64,000 nucleotides of DNA from Cognatundibacterium curvum. Lineage in GTDB: Bacteria; Pseudomonadota; Gammaproteobacteria; Burkholderiales; Burkholderiaceae_D. The translations under genes were made by a program, and so were the position numbers. Below, piece by piece: positions 10,051 through 19,141 of the stretch. The stretch lies in contig NZ_JACOGD010000008.1 in the NCBI RefSeq assembly GCF_014284235.1, positions 186,001 through 250,000 of the forward strand, read 5' to 3'. Each line of letters begins with the position of its first letter. Positions within the stretch are counted from its first letter, which is position 1. Under the pieces are notes generated by a model that saw only the letters and a list, made by a program, of their open reading frames with translations, did not search any database and had not been told where the DNA came from.

Positions 10051-10073
10051 GTTCTTCAACAATTTTAAGAACT
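10050..10073 (+). other. hairpin between ilvA and queF
   Basis: AGTTCTT (10050-10056) pairs with AAGAACT (10067-10073) around a 10-base AT-rich loop. There is no T run, so it is at best a weak terminator or a processing site. Confidence 0.35.
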
Positions 10074-10098
10074 GTAAGCGCTTTAGAACTTTAAAACC

Positions 10099-10947
10099 AT
10101 GACACAAGACCACACACTGAATTCACCGGAACAATCCCAGCTGGGCAAAGTCGCCACCTACAAGGCAGAATATGATGCATCCCTGCTGTTCCCGATTCCG
10201 CGTAGTGCCAAACGCGAGGAAATCGGTGTCAGCGGCACCCTGCCCTTCTTTGGCGTGGATATCTGGAATGGCTATGAACTGTCCTGGCTCAATCAACGTG
10301 GTAAGCCACAAGTTGCGATTGCACGTTTCCATGTACCGGCAGACTCCCCTAACATCATAGAATCGAAATCCTTCAAGCTGTATCTGAATTCTTTCAACCA
10401 GACCAAGGTAGTGGATAGCGACACGCTGATCCAGACTTTACAACGCGATCTGAGCGCAGCAGCTGGCGCCCATGTTTCCGTCAGCCTGACGCTGCCGGAA
10501 CAGTTTTCCCAATTGCAGATGCAGGAACTCAGCGGCACTTTACTCGACCGGCTGGATATCGAAGTGGATAGCTATCATCCGGCACCGGAATTATTGCGCG
10601 CTAACCGCGATGAAGCGATAGTCGAAGAAACCCTGGTTTCGCATCTGCTTAAGTCTAACTGCCTGGTCACCGGTCAGCCCGACTGGGGCAGTGTACAGAT
10701 CCATTACGTCGGTCCGCAGATCGATCAGGAAAGCCTGTTACGTTACCTGATAGGCTTCCGCAATCACAATGAGTTTCACGAACAATGCGTGGAGCGCATC
10801 TTTGTCGATATTCTGCGTCAGTGTCAGCCGCAGAAACTGGCCGTGTATGCACGTTACACACGACGTGGCGGACTGGATATCAATCCATGGCGCAGCAATT
10901 TCTCCACTGCTCAGGCACCGGGCAATGCACGCAATGCGCGGCAATAA
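10099..10947 (+). CDS. queF: NADPH-dependent 7-cyano-7-deazaguanine reductase
   Basis: A 282-residue QueF of the long, bimodular (E. coli YqcD) type. It reduces preQ0 to preQ1 with NADPH in queuosine biosynthesis. The active-site cysteine is Cys188 in [13 protein letters not shown]. The QueF motif [14 protein letters not shown] begins at Glu88 and contributes NADPH and substrate contacts. The C-terminal [19 protein letters not shown] is also typical. It lies 48 bases after ilvA and 53 bases before pagP. I saw no preQ1 riboswitch in the short upstream gap. Confidence 0.96.
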   Translation: MTQDHTLNSPEQSQLGKVATYKAEYDASLLFPIPRSAKREEIGVSGTLPFFGVDIWNGYELSWLNQRGKPQVAIARFHVPADSPNIIESKSFKLYLNSFNQTKVVDSDTLIQTLQRDLSAAAGAHVSVSLTLPEQFSQLQMQELSGTLLDRLDIEVDSYHPAPELLRANRDEAIVEETLVSHLLKSNCLVTGQPDWGSVQIHYVGPQIDQESLLRYLIGFRNHNEFHEQCVERIFVDILRQCQPQKLAVYARYTRRGGLDINPWRSNFSTAQAPGNARNARQ

Positions 10948-11000
10948 ATACTCAGCAAACACTTTCAATTAATCCTTTAACTATTTACTCAACTGGACCC

Positions 11001-11579
11001 ATGAAGTCTTATTTCACAAAAACTTTGCTACGCGTAGGCTTATGCCTTGCCGCTGCATTACCCCTGGCCGCTATGGCTCAGGAAAAAACCGACACCAGCT
11101 GGTGGGAAAAATATAAAAACAAGGCCGTTGGCTTGTATGACAATGGCCAGTTGTCTTTAATGCTGTCGGGCTATGCTCACCATGGACGCAACACCTATAC
11201 CGCAGAACGTATCGCTGAATTGAATGAACGTGCCTGGGGACTGGGTTTCAGCAAAGTCATGCGTGATGAAAAGGATAATGAAGAATCCATCTACGGCATG
11301 GTGATTTCAGATTCCCACTTTAAGCCTCAGCCTATGGTCGGCTACGCCTATCAATGGACCAAACCCTTGTCAGAAAAACTGGAAGTCGGCGTAGGCGCGA
11401 CTGGTTTGCTGATCAGCCGTACTGACTACTTTGGTGGCTTCCCCTTCCCGGCCGTATTGCCGGTTGCCTCAGTCGGTACCCGCCACAGCAAGCTGATGGC
11501 GGCCTATGTACCACGTTTTTCTAAAAATAAAGGCAATGGTGACGTTTTATTGCTATTCGTACGTATCGATCTAAACTAA
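11001..11579 (+). CDS. pagP: lipid A palmitoyltransferase PagP
   Basis: A 192-residue outer-membrane beta-barrel enzyme that transfers palmitate from phospholipid to lipid A. A signal peptide ends at LAAMAQE (about residue 27). The PagP pattern is clear: a histidine pair at 60-61 before GRNTYTAER, NERAWGLGFSK, the catalytic Asp104-Ser105 in ISDSHFKPQP, GYAYQW, and FPFPAVLPVASVG. These correspond to His33, Asp76 and Ser77 of the E. coli enzyme. The frame is open further upstream, but the ATG at 11001 starts the signal peptide. PagP modifies lipid A under envelope stress; two LpxL-type acyltransferases occur elsewhere in the window. Confidence 0.92.
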   Translation: MKSYFTKTLLRVGLCLAAALPLAAMAQEKTDTSWWEKYKNKAVGLYDNGQLSLMLSGYAHHGRNTYTAERIAELNERAWGLGFSKVMRDEKDNEESIYGMVISDSHFKPQPMVGYAYQWTKPLSEKLEVGVGATGLLISRTDYFGGFPFPAVLPVASVGTRHSKLMAAYVPRFSKNKGNGDVLLLFVRIDLN

Positions 11580-11610
11580 ACGATTGACGGACGCCATCCG
11601 TATTTGCGAT

Positions 11611-11652
11611 GATCATTGCCTTGCGTCAATTTGATGGCATAAGACAATGATC
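11611..11652 (+). terminator. inverted repeat after pagP
   Basis: GATCATTGCCTT (11611-11622) pairs with AAGACAATGATC (11641-11652) with one mismatch and an 18-base loop. There is no T run. It may be a weak terminator or a transcript-stabilising hairpin at the end of ilvA-queF-pagP. Confidence 0.4.
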
Positions 11653-11822
11653 GGGCATGCGTGTTTACTCGTTTTTGCCATGCATACGGACACATAGCAG
11701 TCAGAATATCTGTAAGCAATGTAAGCGATGTAACAGACTGACACTAATTTGCATTTCCACACAGGTACTAAGAAGCATATTATGCGAGTCGCTAACTCCG
11801 ATCAGGATGCAGCTGACTTTTT

Positions 11823-14531
11823 TTGTTGAACTTGTTGCTGCCTTGTTTTTACGTTGTCGTGATACCGTCCAAACCTAATTTTGAGCCTGCGCCAGCTGTG
11901 CTCACCGTCAGCTCAGAATGGCATAGCAGCATGCTGGACATGCAGCCGGATGCGATCTTTGTTTTGCTCGATCAGAAAATCGCGTATGCCAATCAGGCAG
12001 GGCTGGAGCTGCTGAAAGCCAATAGCACTGAGCAGATCATGGGAATGCGGCCGGAAGATTTTTTGACAGGCAAGTATCACCTTGCGGTACGTCAGTTATT
12101 TGAGCTTGGCAAGAATGAACGCATTCCCGGCCCGCAGTATTATCAATGTGTAGCACTGGATGGGCAGACTGCAGACGTAGAGGTTTACAGCAAAGGCCTG
12201 CTGATCGGTGAACAGAGCGCTATTTTACTCAGCGCACGGCAATACAAAAGTCCTTCCCCGGCGCAGCAAACCATTGAACAATTAATCAACGAAGTCAAAC
12301 ATCAGAGCAGCCGGGTGCATGAAGCGCTGCACCACGAAAAAGAAATCCTGGAAATGATCGCACTGGATAAGCCTTTGGCCGATATCCTGGAAGATGTGTG
12401 CGATCGCATGGAGCGCTTGCTGGACAACGGCGCCTTATGCGCGATCAGTCTTTACGATGCGGAACAGCAAGTGCTGAATCTGGGCGCCGCCCCTTCGCTG
12501 CCGGAAGCGTTTGTAAAACGGATATTGCAGCTGAAAGTACAGGAAAACAATGGCTGTAGCGCAGCAACGATACTGAAAAACCGTATTACTATCGTACAGG
12601 ATATACAGCACAGTCCGGTCTGGGGTGGAATGAAACAACTGGCTGCCGAAAATGGCTTATGTGCGAGCTGGTCTACCCCAATTTCTACGGCGTTCAGCTC
12701 CCTGTTGGGTACGGTCGATGTGTACTACCGTCATCCACACACGCCGGATGATGATGAGCAGGCCATGATTATGGATGCCTGCGATCTGATTGCACTGGCT
12801 ATTGATAAAAAAAATATGGAGCAAAGTCTGGAAGAAAGCGAGGAGCGTTACCGTTCTGTCGTGACCAACCTGACTGAAGGCATCATGGTGATAGGACCCG
12901 GTGGTCAGATCCTGACTTCCAATCCTTCCGCACTGCGCATCCTCAAAATTGCAGATATCAACTCGGTAGGGCGTCGCCACCGCTATTTCAAACGTATTTT
13001 TACAGAAAATGGCGATACCTTAAAACTGGGAGAAGATCCCGCCTCCCAGGTCTTCCGCAATGGACGTGCCATACTGGATCTGTCGATAGGCATGGAATTG
13101 CAGGATGGCTCTGTGGTCTGGCTGCTGGTCAATTGCTTACCGATTTCCGGCAAAAACAGTCAATATGCCTCGGCCGTACTGATTTCATTTACCGATACCA
13201 CAGAAGTAAGGGAAACCCAGCGTCAACTTAATCTGATGGCCAGTTTTGATGCCCTGACTGGCCTGCCGAACCGGCATCAGCTGAATCAGCGCCTGGATAA
13301 AGCGATCAGCGAGGCCAAGCAGCAGCGACAACATGTCGCCTTATTGTTTCTGGATCTGGACCGTTTTAAAAATGTAAATGACACTGCAGGACACGCAGCT
13401 GGCGACAGCCTGTTACGCAATGTCGCCGGGCGCCTGCATTCCTGCATACGTGAAACCGATATGCTGGCGCGCTTAGGTGGCGACGAGTTCGTGATCATTG
13501 CGGAACAAGTCAGGGATGCAGTCTATTTACGTGAACTGGGTGAACGGGTACTGGTGTGCATGCGCGAGCCATTCATCATAGACGGCAACGAATATCATCT
13601 GGGCACCTCGATAGGCATCAGCGTCTTTCCGCATGATGGCCAGGATGCTGCGACGCTGATGCGTTGCGCTGATTCTGCGATGTATCATGCCAAAGAATGT
13701 GGCCGCAATAATTACCAGTTCTTTACCACCGAACTCAATGTGCGGGCCCAGCATCGCTACTCGCTGGAAACCAATCTGCGCCGCGCGCTGGCAGAGCAGG
13801 AGTTCCGCGTGTATTACCAGCCCAAGCTATGCCTGAGCAATTCCAGCATCGTTGGGGCCGAAGCATTGCTGCGCTGGCAGATGCCGGGACTGGGCTTGAT
13901 TTCTCCGGCCGAGTTTATCCCTATTGCGGAAGAAATCGGCCTGATCCTGCCGCTTGGGCGTTGGGTACTGGAACAGGCTTGCCAGCAAACACAGCACTGG
14001 CGTGAGCAGCATCACGCGGATCTGGTCATCAGTGTCAATATTTCGCCTAAACAGTTTCAGGATACTGGCTTATGTAAGTTCATACAGCGCACTTTGCAGC
14101 AAACCGGCTTACCCGCGCATGCACTGCAACTGGAAATTACCGAAGGGCTGCTGATGGCAGACCTCGATACTTTGCTGCCTATGTTTGAGAGTCTGCGTCA
14201 GCTTGGTGTCAGTATTTCATTAGATGATTTCGGTACCGGATTTTCTTCGCTGTCTTATTTGCAGCGTTTTCCAATTGATAACCTGAAGATAGACCGCTCT
14301 TTTATTCATGATATCCCGCATAACCCGGATTCCGTCGCGCTGGCACGTGCGATTATCGCGATGGGACAGGCCTTGCAAATGAGCGTCACTGCCGAAGGTG
14401 TGGAAAACCGTGAGCAGGTGCAATTCCTGGCCGGATCTGGCTGTCAGGAAATGCAAGGCTATTACTTCAGCCCTCCAGTACCTGCGGCCGAATTTGAAAC
14501 TCTGTTTGAGCGCAGCTGGCACAATGACTAA
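11823..14531 (+). CDS. PAS-GAF-PAS-GGDEF-EAL cyclic-di-GMP signalling protein
   Basis: Up to 902 residues. Order: a PAS-like sensor (about 33-145), a short coiled helix, a GAF domain (about 185-335), a second PAS (about 345-470), GGDEF (about 480-640) and EAL (about 655-895). The diguanylate cyclase signature is intact, GGDEF at 552-556. So is the phosphodiesterase motif, EALLRW at 680-685 with later DDFGTG and LKIDRSF, so the protein could make or degrade cyclic-di-GMP. No membrane segment is evident. The start is uncertain: TTG at 11823, GTG at 11859, or ATG at 11931 just before the first PAS. None has a good ribosome-binding site. A repeat element begins a few bases after the stop. Confidence 0.88.
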   Translation: MLNLLLPCFYVVVIPSKPNFEPAPAVLTVSSEWHSSMLDMQPDAIFVLLDQKIAYANQAGLELLKANSTEQIMGMRPEDFLTGKYHLAVRQLFELGKNERIPGPQYYQCVALDGQTADVEVYSKGLLIGEQSAILLSARQYKSPSPAQQTIEQLINEVKHQSSRVHEALHHEKEILEMIALDKPLADILEDVCDRMERLLDNGALCAISLYDAEQQVLNLGAAPSLPEAFVKRILQLKVQENNGCSAATILKNRITIVQDIQHSPVWGGMKQLAAENGLCASWSTPISTAFSSLLGTVDVYYRHPHTPDDDEQAMIMDACDLIALAIDKKNMEQSLEESEERYRSVVTNLTEGIMVIGPGGQILTSNPSALRILKIADINSVGRRHRYFKRIFTENGDTLKLGEDPASQVFRNGRAILDLSIGMELQDGSVVWLLVNCLPISGKNSQYASAVLISFTDTTEVRETQRQLNLMASFDALTGLPNRHQLNQRLDKAISEAKQQRQHVALLFLDLDRFKNVNDTAGHAAGDSLLRNVAGRLHSCIRETDMLARLGGDEFVIIAEQVRDAVYLRELGERVLVCMREPFIIDGNEYHLGTSIGISVFPHDGQDAATLMRCADSAMYHAKECGRNNYQFFTTELNVRAQHRYSLETNLRRALAEQEFRVYYQPKLCLSNSSIVGAEALLRWQMPGLGLISPAEFIPIAEEIGLILPLGRWVLEQACQQTQHWREQHHADLVISVNISPKQFQDTGLCKFIQRTLQQTGLPAHALQLEITEGLLMADLDTLLPMFESLRQLGVSISLDDFGTGFSSLSYLQRFPIDNLKIDRSFIHDIPHNPDSVALARAIIAMGQALQMSVTAEGVENREQVQFLAGSGCQEMQGYYFSPPVPAAEFETLFERSWHND

Positions 14532-14535
14532 GCTC

Positions 14536-14637
14536 CGGACGCAGGTAAAACTGCCTCAGCGACCTTATGGCTCCTGCTCATACAATTCGTCATGGCTGTG
14601 TCGTCTGGACTTGCCGGAACAATTTTGCCAAAGTCCA
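14536..14637. mobile_element. MITE-like element, copy D (degenerate, short form)
   Basis: About 102 bases that begin 4 bases after the stop of the GGDEF-EAL gene. They align along their length with copy C (43910-44020). Shared blocks include AAAACTGCCTCAGCGAC, TTATGGCTCCTGCT and CTTGCCGGAACAATTTTGCC, each with a few substitutions. It lacks the internal segment of the long form. Its right end lies in the inverted repeat at 14603-14640. Confidence 0.6.
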
Positions 14638-14640
14638 GAC
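14603..14640 (+). terminator. hairpin after the GGDEF-EAL gene
   Basis: A perfect 10-bp stem, GTCTGGACTT (14603-14612) with AAGTCCAGAC (14631-14640), and an 18-base loop made of repeat sequence. No long T run follows. It may act as a terminator contributed by the element. Confidence 0.45.
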
Positions 14641-14674
14641 TTAAGTTAATTACACTGAGCATTCAATTCCAGCC

Positions 14675-14680
14675 TATAAT
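14675..14680 (+). promoter_or_regulatory. possible -10 box for ptsN-hprK-rapZ
   Basis: A perfect TATAAT about 43 bases before the ptsN ATG. No strong -35 is seen at the usual distance. Confidence 0.35.
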
Positions 14681-14722
14681 TTGCATGTCTAGCTCCTATC
14701 GCAGCTGTACTTTCTTCGCACC

Positions 14723-15196
14723 ATGACAAATATTGCAAAAATTCTGCCCCTTTCCAATGTGCTGCTGGATCTGGAAATTTCCAGCAAAAAAAGAGCATTT
14801 GAACAGGCAGGCTTGTTATTTGAAAATAACTGCAGCATCGCCCGTTCCACCGTATCGGATAATCTGTTCGCGCGGGAGCGTCTGGGCTCTACCGGACTCG
14901 GGCATGGTGTGGCGGTTCCCCATGGTCGTATCAAGGGCTTGAAAGCGCCGATTGCCGCGTTTGTACGCCTGAAAGATCCGATTCCGTTCGAATCGCCGGA
15001 TGGACAGCCGGTCAGCCTGCTGATTTTTTTACTGATGCCTGACAATGTACAGCAACAGCATCTGGCCATACTCTCTGAAATCGCTGAAATGCTGTCCAAT
15101 GAAGCATTCCGTGATGAGTTACAGACTGAGGCCAATGCCAGTGTCGTCTACGATAAAATTCTGGCCTGGCGCCCGAATTTACCTCCTGCTGTTTAA
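14723..15196 (+). CDS. ptsN: PTS IIA-like nitrogen regulatory protein PtsN
   Basis: A 157-residue EIIA-Ntr, the final phosphoacceptor of the nitrogen-related PTS. It regulates potassium transport, nitrogen metabolism and cell-envelope functions. The phosphorylated histidine is His67 in HGVAVPHGRI, preceded by RERLGSTGLG as in other PtsN proteins. It is followed by hprK after 37 bases and then rapZ, the usual betaproteobacterial order downstream of rpoN. Here no rpoN or hpf lies upstream; a GGDEF-EAL gene and a repeat element come first, so the cluster is separated from its usual upstream genes. Confidence 0.95.
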   Translation: MTNIAKILPLSNVLLDLEISSKKRAFEQAGLLFENNCSIARSTVSDNLFARERLGSTGLGHGVAVPHGRIKGLKAPIAAFVRLKDPIPFESPDGQPVSLLIFLLMPDNVQQQHLAILSEIAEMLSNEAFRDELQTEANASVVYDKILAWRPNLPPAV

Positions 15197-15233
15197 CGCC
15201 TGATCGTCTTCGCAGATTGTTGATTTTCCCGCC

Positions 15234-16175
15234 ATGCCAATATTTACAGAATTAACGATACAAAAAATCTACGATGACAACCGCGATATCATGCAGCTGG
15301 GCTGGTTTGCCGGCTTTGCCGGAGCGGATAAACAAATCACTGGCGATGCCGCTTCTTCGGCCGATCAGGTCGGCCACTTAAACCTGATTCATCCTGGCCG
15401 TATTCAGGTACTCGGGCATCAGGAACTTGCTTACTACAACCGCCTGTCGAATGCCTCGCGCGCTAATCTGATCCGTGAACTGGTGGCCGGTGGCCCGCCT
15501 GCACTGATCGTAGCGCAGGGTCTGGATTCCCCACCGGCGTTTCTGACTACCTGCGACGATAACAATATTCCCTTATTTTCCACGCCCTATCCATCAGCAC
15601 AGGTCATCGATTATCTGCGTGTTTATTTGTCGAAAAAACTCGCGCAACGCATCACCATGCACGGCGTGTTTATGGATGTGCTGGGCGTAGGTGTACTGAT
15701 TACCGGTGAGTCCGGCTTAGGAAAAAGCGAACTGGGGCTGGAACTGATTTCACGCAGTCATGGCCTGGTAGCAGATGATGCGGTGGAATTTTCACGCATT
15801 GCGCCGAATATGATAGAAGGCCGCTGTCCGGAATTACTGCAGAATTTGCTGGAAGTACGTGGCCTGGGCTTACTCGATATAAAAACCATATTTGGCGAGA
15901 CGGCGGTCAGGCGCAAAATGCGTTTGAAGCTGATCGTGCATCTGGTCAGACGCAGCACGTTGGAAGAAAATTATGAACGCCTGCCTATCGATTCACATAC
16001 CGAAGAAGTGCTGGGTCTGCCGATACGCAAAGTCGTGATTCCAGTAGCGGCTGGCCGCAATATTGCGGTTTTGCTGGAAGCGGCGGTACGCAACACTATC
16101 CTGCAGCTGCGCGGCATCAATACACTGGAGGACTTTATGGAACGCCAGCGTCGCGCCATGGAAGCGGGAGACTGA
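15234..16175 (+). CDS. hprK: HPr kinase/phosphorylase
   Basis: A 313-residue bifunctional enzyme that phosphorylates HPr or NPr on serine and also removes the phosphate. The Walker A loop GESGLGKS is at residues 158-165. The HPrK signature [11 protein letters not shown] and the C-terminal region with [17 protein letters not shown] are present. An N-terminal domain of about 130 residues matches the family. It lies between ptsN and rapZ; the rapZ ATG begins 2 bases after its stop, so the three are very likely one transcript. Confidence 0.96.
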   Translation: MPIFTELTIQKIYDDNRDIMQLGWFAGFAGADKQITGDAASSADQVGHLNLIHPGRIQVLGHQELAYYNRLSNASRANLIRELVAGGPPALIVAQGLDSPPAFLTTCDDNNIPLFSTPYPSAQVIDYLRVYLSKKLAQRITMHGVFMDVLGVGVLITGESGLGKSELGLELISRSHGLVADDAVEFSRIAPNMIEGRCPELLQNLLEVRGLGLLDIKTIFGETAVRRKMRLKLIVHLVRRSTLEENYERLPIDSHTEEVLGLPIRKVVIPVAAGRNIAVLLEAAVRNTILQLRGINTLEDFMERQRRAMEAGD

Positions 16176-16177
16176 AC

Positions 16178-17041
16178 ATGGATGTGATATTGATTTCAGG
16201 TATTTCCGGTTCAGGAAAATCGGTGACGCTAAATGTACTGGAAGACGCAGGTTATTTTTGTGTTGATAATCTGCCGCCCTCCTTACTGCCCGAACTGATC
16301 GCGACACTGGAGCGTGAGTCGCAAATGAAAACTGCCATTGCGATGGATTCACGCAGTGCACATTTACTGACCACAGTGCCGGCCACCATAGAGAAACTGC
16401 GCCAGGCTGGTCATACCGTCAGGATTTTATTTCTGACTGCCAGCACTGAATCGCTGGTCGCACGCTTCTCAGAAACCCGCCGCAGCCATCCTTTATCGCA
16501 TCGCATGGGTATTGATGCACACGCGTCTATTCATCTGACCTTAACCGAATGCATAGAAGAGGAAAGAGAAATACTGGCATCTATCCAGGCCAGCGCGCAT
16601 GTGATCGACACGACCGATCTGAGCGCCAATCAGCTACGTAAATGGGTGAGAGAATTTATCCAGATTGAGCACGTACCGCTGACCCTGATGTTTGAGTCAT
16701 TTGCATTCAAACGCGGGGTGCCGCTGGATGCGGATCTGGTGTTTGATGTACGCATGATACCAAATCCACACTATGATCTGGCGCTGCGACCGCTGACCGG
16801 ACGCGATGAACCGGTAATAGAATTTCTGGACAACCAGCCCATGGCACAGGAGATGTATCAGGATATCCTGGAATTTCTGCGCAAATGGATACCGGCATTT
16901 AAGGCCGATAATCGCAGCTATCTGACGGTAGCGATAGGATGTACCGGTGGCCAGCACCGCTCTGTTTATATGGTGGAAAAACTGACTCAGCAATTCCTCA
17001 CGACAGAGCAAGTTTTGATACGCCACCGCCGCCTGCATTAA
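16178..17041 (+). CDS. rapZ: RNase adapter protein RapZ (YvcJ family, nucleotide-binding)
   Basis: A 287-residue P-loop protein. In enterobacteria RapZ binds the sRNA GlmZ and directs RNase E to it, controlling glucosamine-6-phosphate synthase. Walker A is GISGSGKS at residues 8-15. The C-terminal domain carries the conserved GCTGGQHRSVYMVE. A GGGAG ribosome-binding site overlaps the end of hprK. It is followed by a strong terminator. In betaproteobacteria the RNA target is not established, so the adapter role is taken from homologues. Confidence 0.95.
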   Translation: MDVILISGISGSGKSVTLNVLEDAGYFCVDNLPPSLLPELIATLERESQMKTAIAMDSRSAHLLTTVPATIEKLRQAGHTVRILFLTASTESLVARFSETRRSHPLSHRMGIDAHASIHLTLTECIEEEREILASIQASAHVIDTTDLSANQLRKWVREFIQIEHVPLTLMFESFAFKRGVPLDADLVFDVRMIPNPHYDLALRPLTGRDEPVIEFLDNQPMAQEMYQDILEFLRKWIPAFKADNRSYLTVAIGCTGGQHRSVYMVEKLTQQFLTTEQVLIRHRRLH

Positions 17042-17062
17042 GCGCAGCGCACTGAAAATGAT

Positions 17063-17095
17063 AAAAAAAACCGGGAATTTTTCCCGGTTTTTTTT
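17063..17095. terminator. bidirectional terminator between rapZ and natB-like gene
   Basis: AAAAACCGGGAA (17066-17077) pairs with TTCCCGGTTTTT (17081-17092), with A and T runs on either side. It serves rapZ (plus strand) and the ABC permease gene (minus strand). Confidence 0.92.
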
Positions 17096-17147
17096 ATTTC
17101 AACTTCCTTGTTCAGGCTCAGACCTCCTAAGACCCGCTCAGATCAGA

Positions 17148-18311
17148 TCAGGCCATTACCACTTTTCGCATTTTTTGTGCGATATACAGCAAGGCGGTCA
17201 GCGTGATTCCGCTACAGACAATCAGTGCTGCACCGGCGGCCGGGAAATTCAGCGCTTCGCCTTTGAGTACCTGATTCATCATCTGGTTCTGCGCCAATAC
17301 CGGCACCCATTGAAACCAGGCTGGTTCACGTCCCGGAAACAGGATAGGTGCGAGTGACACAAATGGGATAAACATGGTGACGATCTGATTCCTGACCTGT
17401 GCCTCTTTGTAGCTCTTGCAATCCAGCGCAATCGCGATCTGTAAAGCTGCGACGCTGGCTGCCAAAGGCAATAAGATGAACAGGAAACCGAAGGCGTCTT
17501 TCAAATTGAATTGGAAAGCTGCCCGCAGAGTCTCATTCTTAATCAGCCACTGGGTGGGGAAGAAGCTGAAGATCGTCAGCACCACCACACCCATACCGAC
17601 CAGCGCCACCGCGCCCCATTTACCGACGGCCAGTTGCCAGCCACTTACAGGATTCATCATCAAAGGTTCCAGCGAACCACGCTCACGCTCACCGGCTGTG
17701 GTGTCGATCGCAGCGTACATACATCCCACCACGATCGCCATCAATACCATCATTGGCAGCATTTCCGTCAGCGTAGTTTTACGCTCCTCCGGTTTTTGCA
17801 GATGGCGCTCACGGATGTCTATCGTCTGTAACAGGTCGGGAGATATACCTCGCATGGTCAGGTTCATCACCATGCTCTCCTGCACAAAGGCATCGAGCAG
17901 GCGGCGCAAAGGCCGCAGGCCGAATTCAGCCTGACGATTCGAGGTATCGTAGGCCAGCTCCAGCCGGACTGGCTCAGCGCTCAGCAGCTTGCTTTCAAAG
18001 TCTGCCGGGATCAGTAATACCGGCTGGGTCAGTTCCTTATTGCGGGACTTGGCTTCGTAATCGGCTGCTGCTGCCTGAATCTGATAACCCTGACGCTGTA
18101 TGAAGTTCTCGAGTTGCGGCGCATGCTCCATGCCGACCGCGATCACGATACGCTTTTCTTCCTGAGTTTCAACCTGGGACAGTATGGCTGAAAAGATCAC
18201 CAGCATGATGGGTACACCCAGCAAAGAGCTGATCAGCGCAGTCATCAGGGTACGACGATCACGCAAGGCATCGCGCAATTCTTTTTTCAGAATTTCTATG
18301 GTCGCCATCAT
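17148..18311 (-). CDS. ABC-2 type transporter permease (NatB-like)
   Basis: A 387-residue permease with a first membrane helix near residues 22-42, a large extracytoplasmic region to about 170, then a block of five or six helices (about 175-385) with the conserved AAIDTTAGERERGSLEPLM. This layout matches NatB, the permease of a sodium-exporting ABC system, and other ABC-2 exporters. It starts in an ATGA overlap with the upstream ATPase gene. The exported substrate is not known. The call as ABC-2 permease is strong; the sodium role is only by analogy. Confidence 0.88.
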   Translation of the reverse strand: MMATIEILKKELRDALRDRRTLMTALISSLLGVPIMLVIFSAILSQVETQEEKRIVIAVGMEHAPQLENFIQRQGYQIQAAAADYEAKSRNKELTQPVLLIPADFESKLLSAEPVRLELAYDTSNRQAEFGLRPLRRLLDAFVQESMVMNLTMRGISPDLLQTIDIRERHLQKPEERKTTLTEMLPMMVLMAIVVGCMYAAIDTTAGERERGSLEPLMMNPVSGWQLAVGKWGAVALVGMGVVVLTIFSFFPTQWLIKNETLRAAFQFNLKDAFGFLFILLPLAASVAALQIAIALDCKSYKEAQVRNQIVTMFIPFVSLAPILFPGREPAWFQWVPVLAQNQMMNQVLKGEALNFPAAGAALIVCSGITLTALLYIAQKMRKVVMA

Positions 18312-19141
18312 GCTGGCACTCCTTTCACAGCGTCGGCATCATTTAAAAATGCGAGTTTCACGAAGGCGTCTTCAAAGTCCGGTTTACCCGCTAAATCCAG
18401 TAATTGCGGTACCGTGCCACGCGCCACATTCCGGCCTTGCGCCACGATCACCACATCATCGCAAAGGCGTTCCACTTCCTGCATGATATGCGTGGAAAAG
18501 ATGATGCATTTGGCGCCGCCTTCTGCTGAGCGTAACCAGCGTAAAAACTCACGCAGCGCCCGTGTAGCGACGACATCGAGTCCATTGGTCGGTTCATCCA
18601 GAATAATGTTTTTAGGGTCGTGGACCAAAGCACGTGCCAGTGCAGTTTTCATTTTCTCGCCCTGACTGAAACCATCGGTACGGCGGTCCAGTAGTTTTTC
18701 CATTTCCAGCCAATGCGCGAGTTGGGAAATTCTGGCGTCTACCGCATCTGCCTGCAGACCATGCAGCAAGCCGTAATAGCGTATGTTTTCACGTGCAGTC
18801 AATCGTGGATACAGACCACGTGCATCCGATAACACGCCCATTTGTGACTGGGTGGATTGTGCGCCCGGCTGCACTGCGACACCATCAACCTGTATCGAAC
18901 CTGAGTCCGGTTTCAATAAGGCGGCAATCATTCTCAGGGTAGTAGTTTTACCCGCACCATTCGCGCCCAGTAAGCCGGTAATCGCACCATCGGCCGCACT
19001 GAAACTGACGCCGTTGACTGCCCTCACCAGCTCAGGCTGCTTTTTCATCAAACCCAGCGAACGGGCTATGCCTTGCACAGTCAGCACTTCTGCTTTGCCT
19101 ACACGTACGAATTCTTTATGCAGATTGTCGACGATAATCAT
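18308..19141 (-). CDS. ABC transporter ATP-binding protein (NatA-like)
   Basis: A 277-residue ATPase partner of the downstream permease. Walker A is in LLGANGAGKTTTLRM, the signature motif is FSQGEKMKTALARAL and Walker B is NIILDEPTNGLD, followed by the H-loop STHIMQEVE. The frame is open to 19177, but the ATG at 19141 overlaps the hydrolase stop as ATGA and begins the conserved MIIVDNLHKEF, so I chose it. The ATGA at both ends couples hydrolase, ATPase and permease. Confidence 0.92.
   Translation of the reverse strand: MIIVDNLHKEFVRVGKAEVLTVQGIARSLGLMKKQPELVRAVNGVSFSAADGAITGLLGANGAGKTTTLRMIAALLKPDSGSIQVDGVAVQPGAQSTQSQMGVLSDARGLYPRLTARENIRYYGLLHGLQADAVDARISQLAHWLEMEKLLDRRTDGFSQGEKMKTALARALVHDPKNIILDEPTNGLDVVATRALREFLRWLRSAEGGAKCIIFSTHIMQEVERLCDDVVIVAQGRNVARGTVPQLLDLAGKPDFEDAFVKLAFLNDADAVKGVPA

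Noticed and set aside
10051-10098. preQ1 riboswitch upstream of queF
   Set aside because: The 48-base gap holds only an AT-rich hairpin and no preQ1 aptamer pattern.
11657-11878. Forward 73-codon frame between pagP and the GGDEF-EAL gene
   Set aside because: No ribosome-binding site, unlikely composition, and it overlaps the larger gene.
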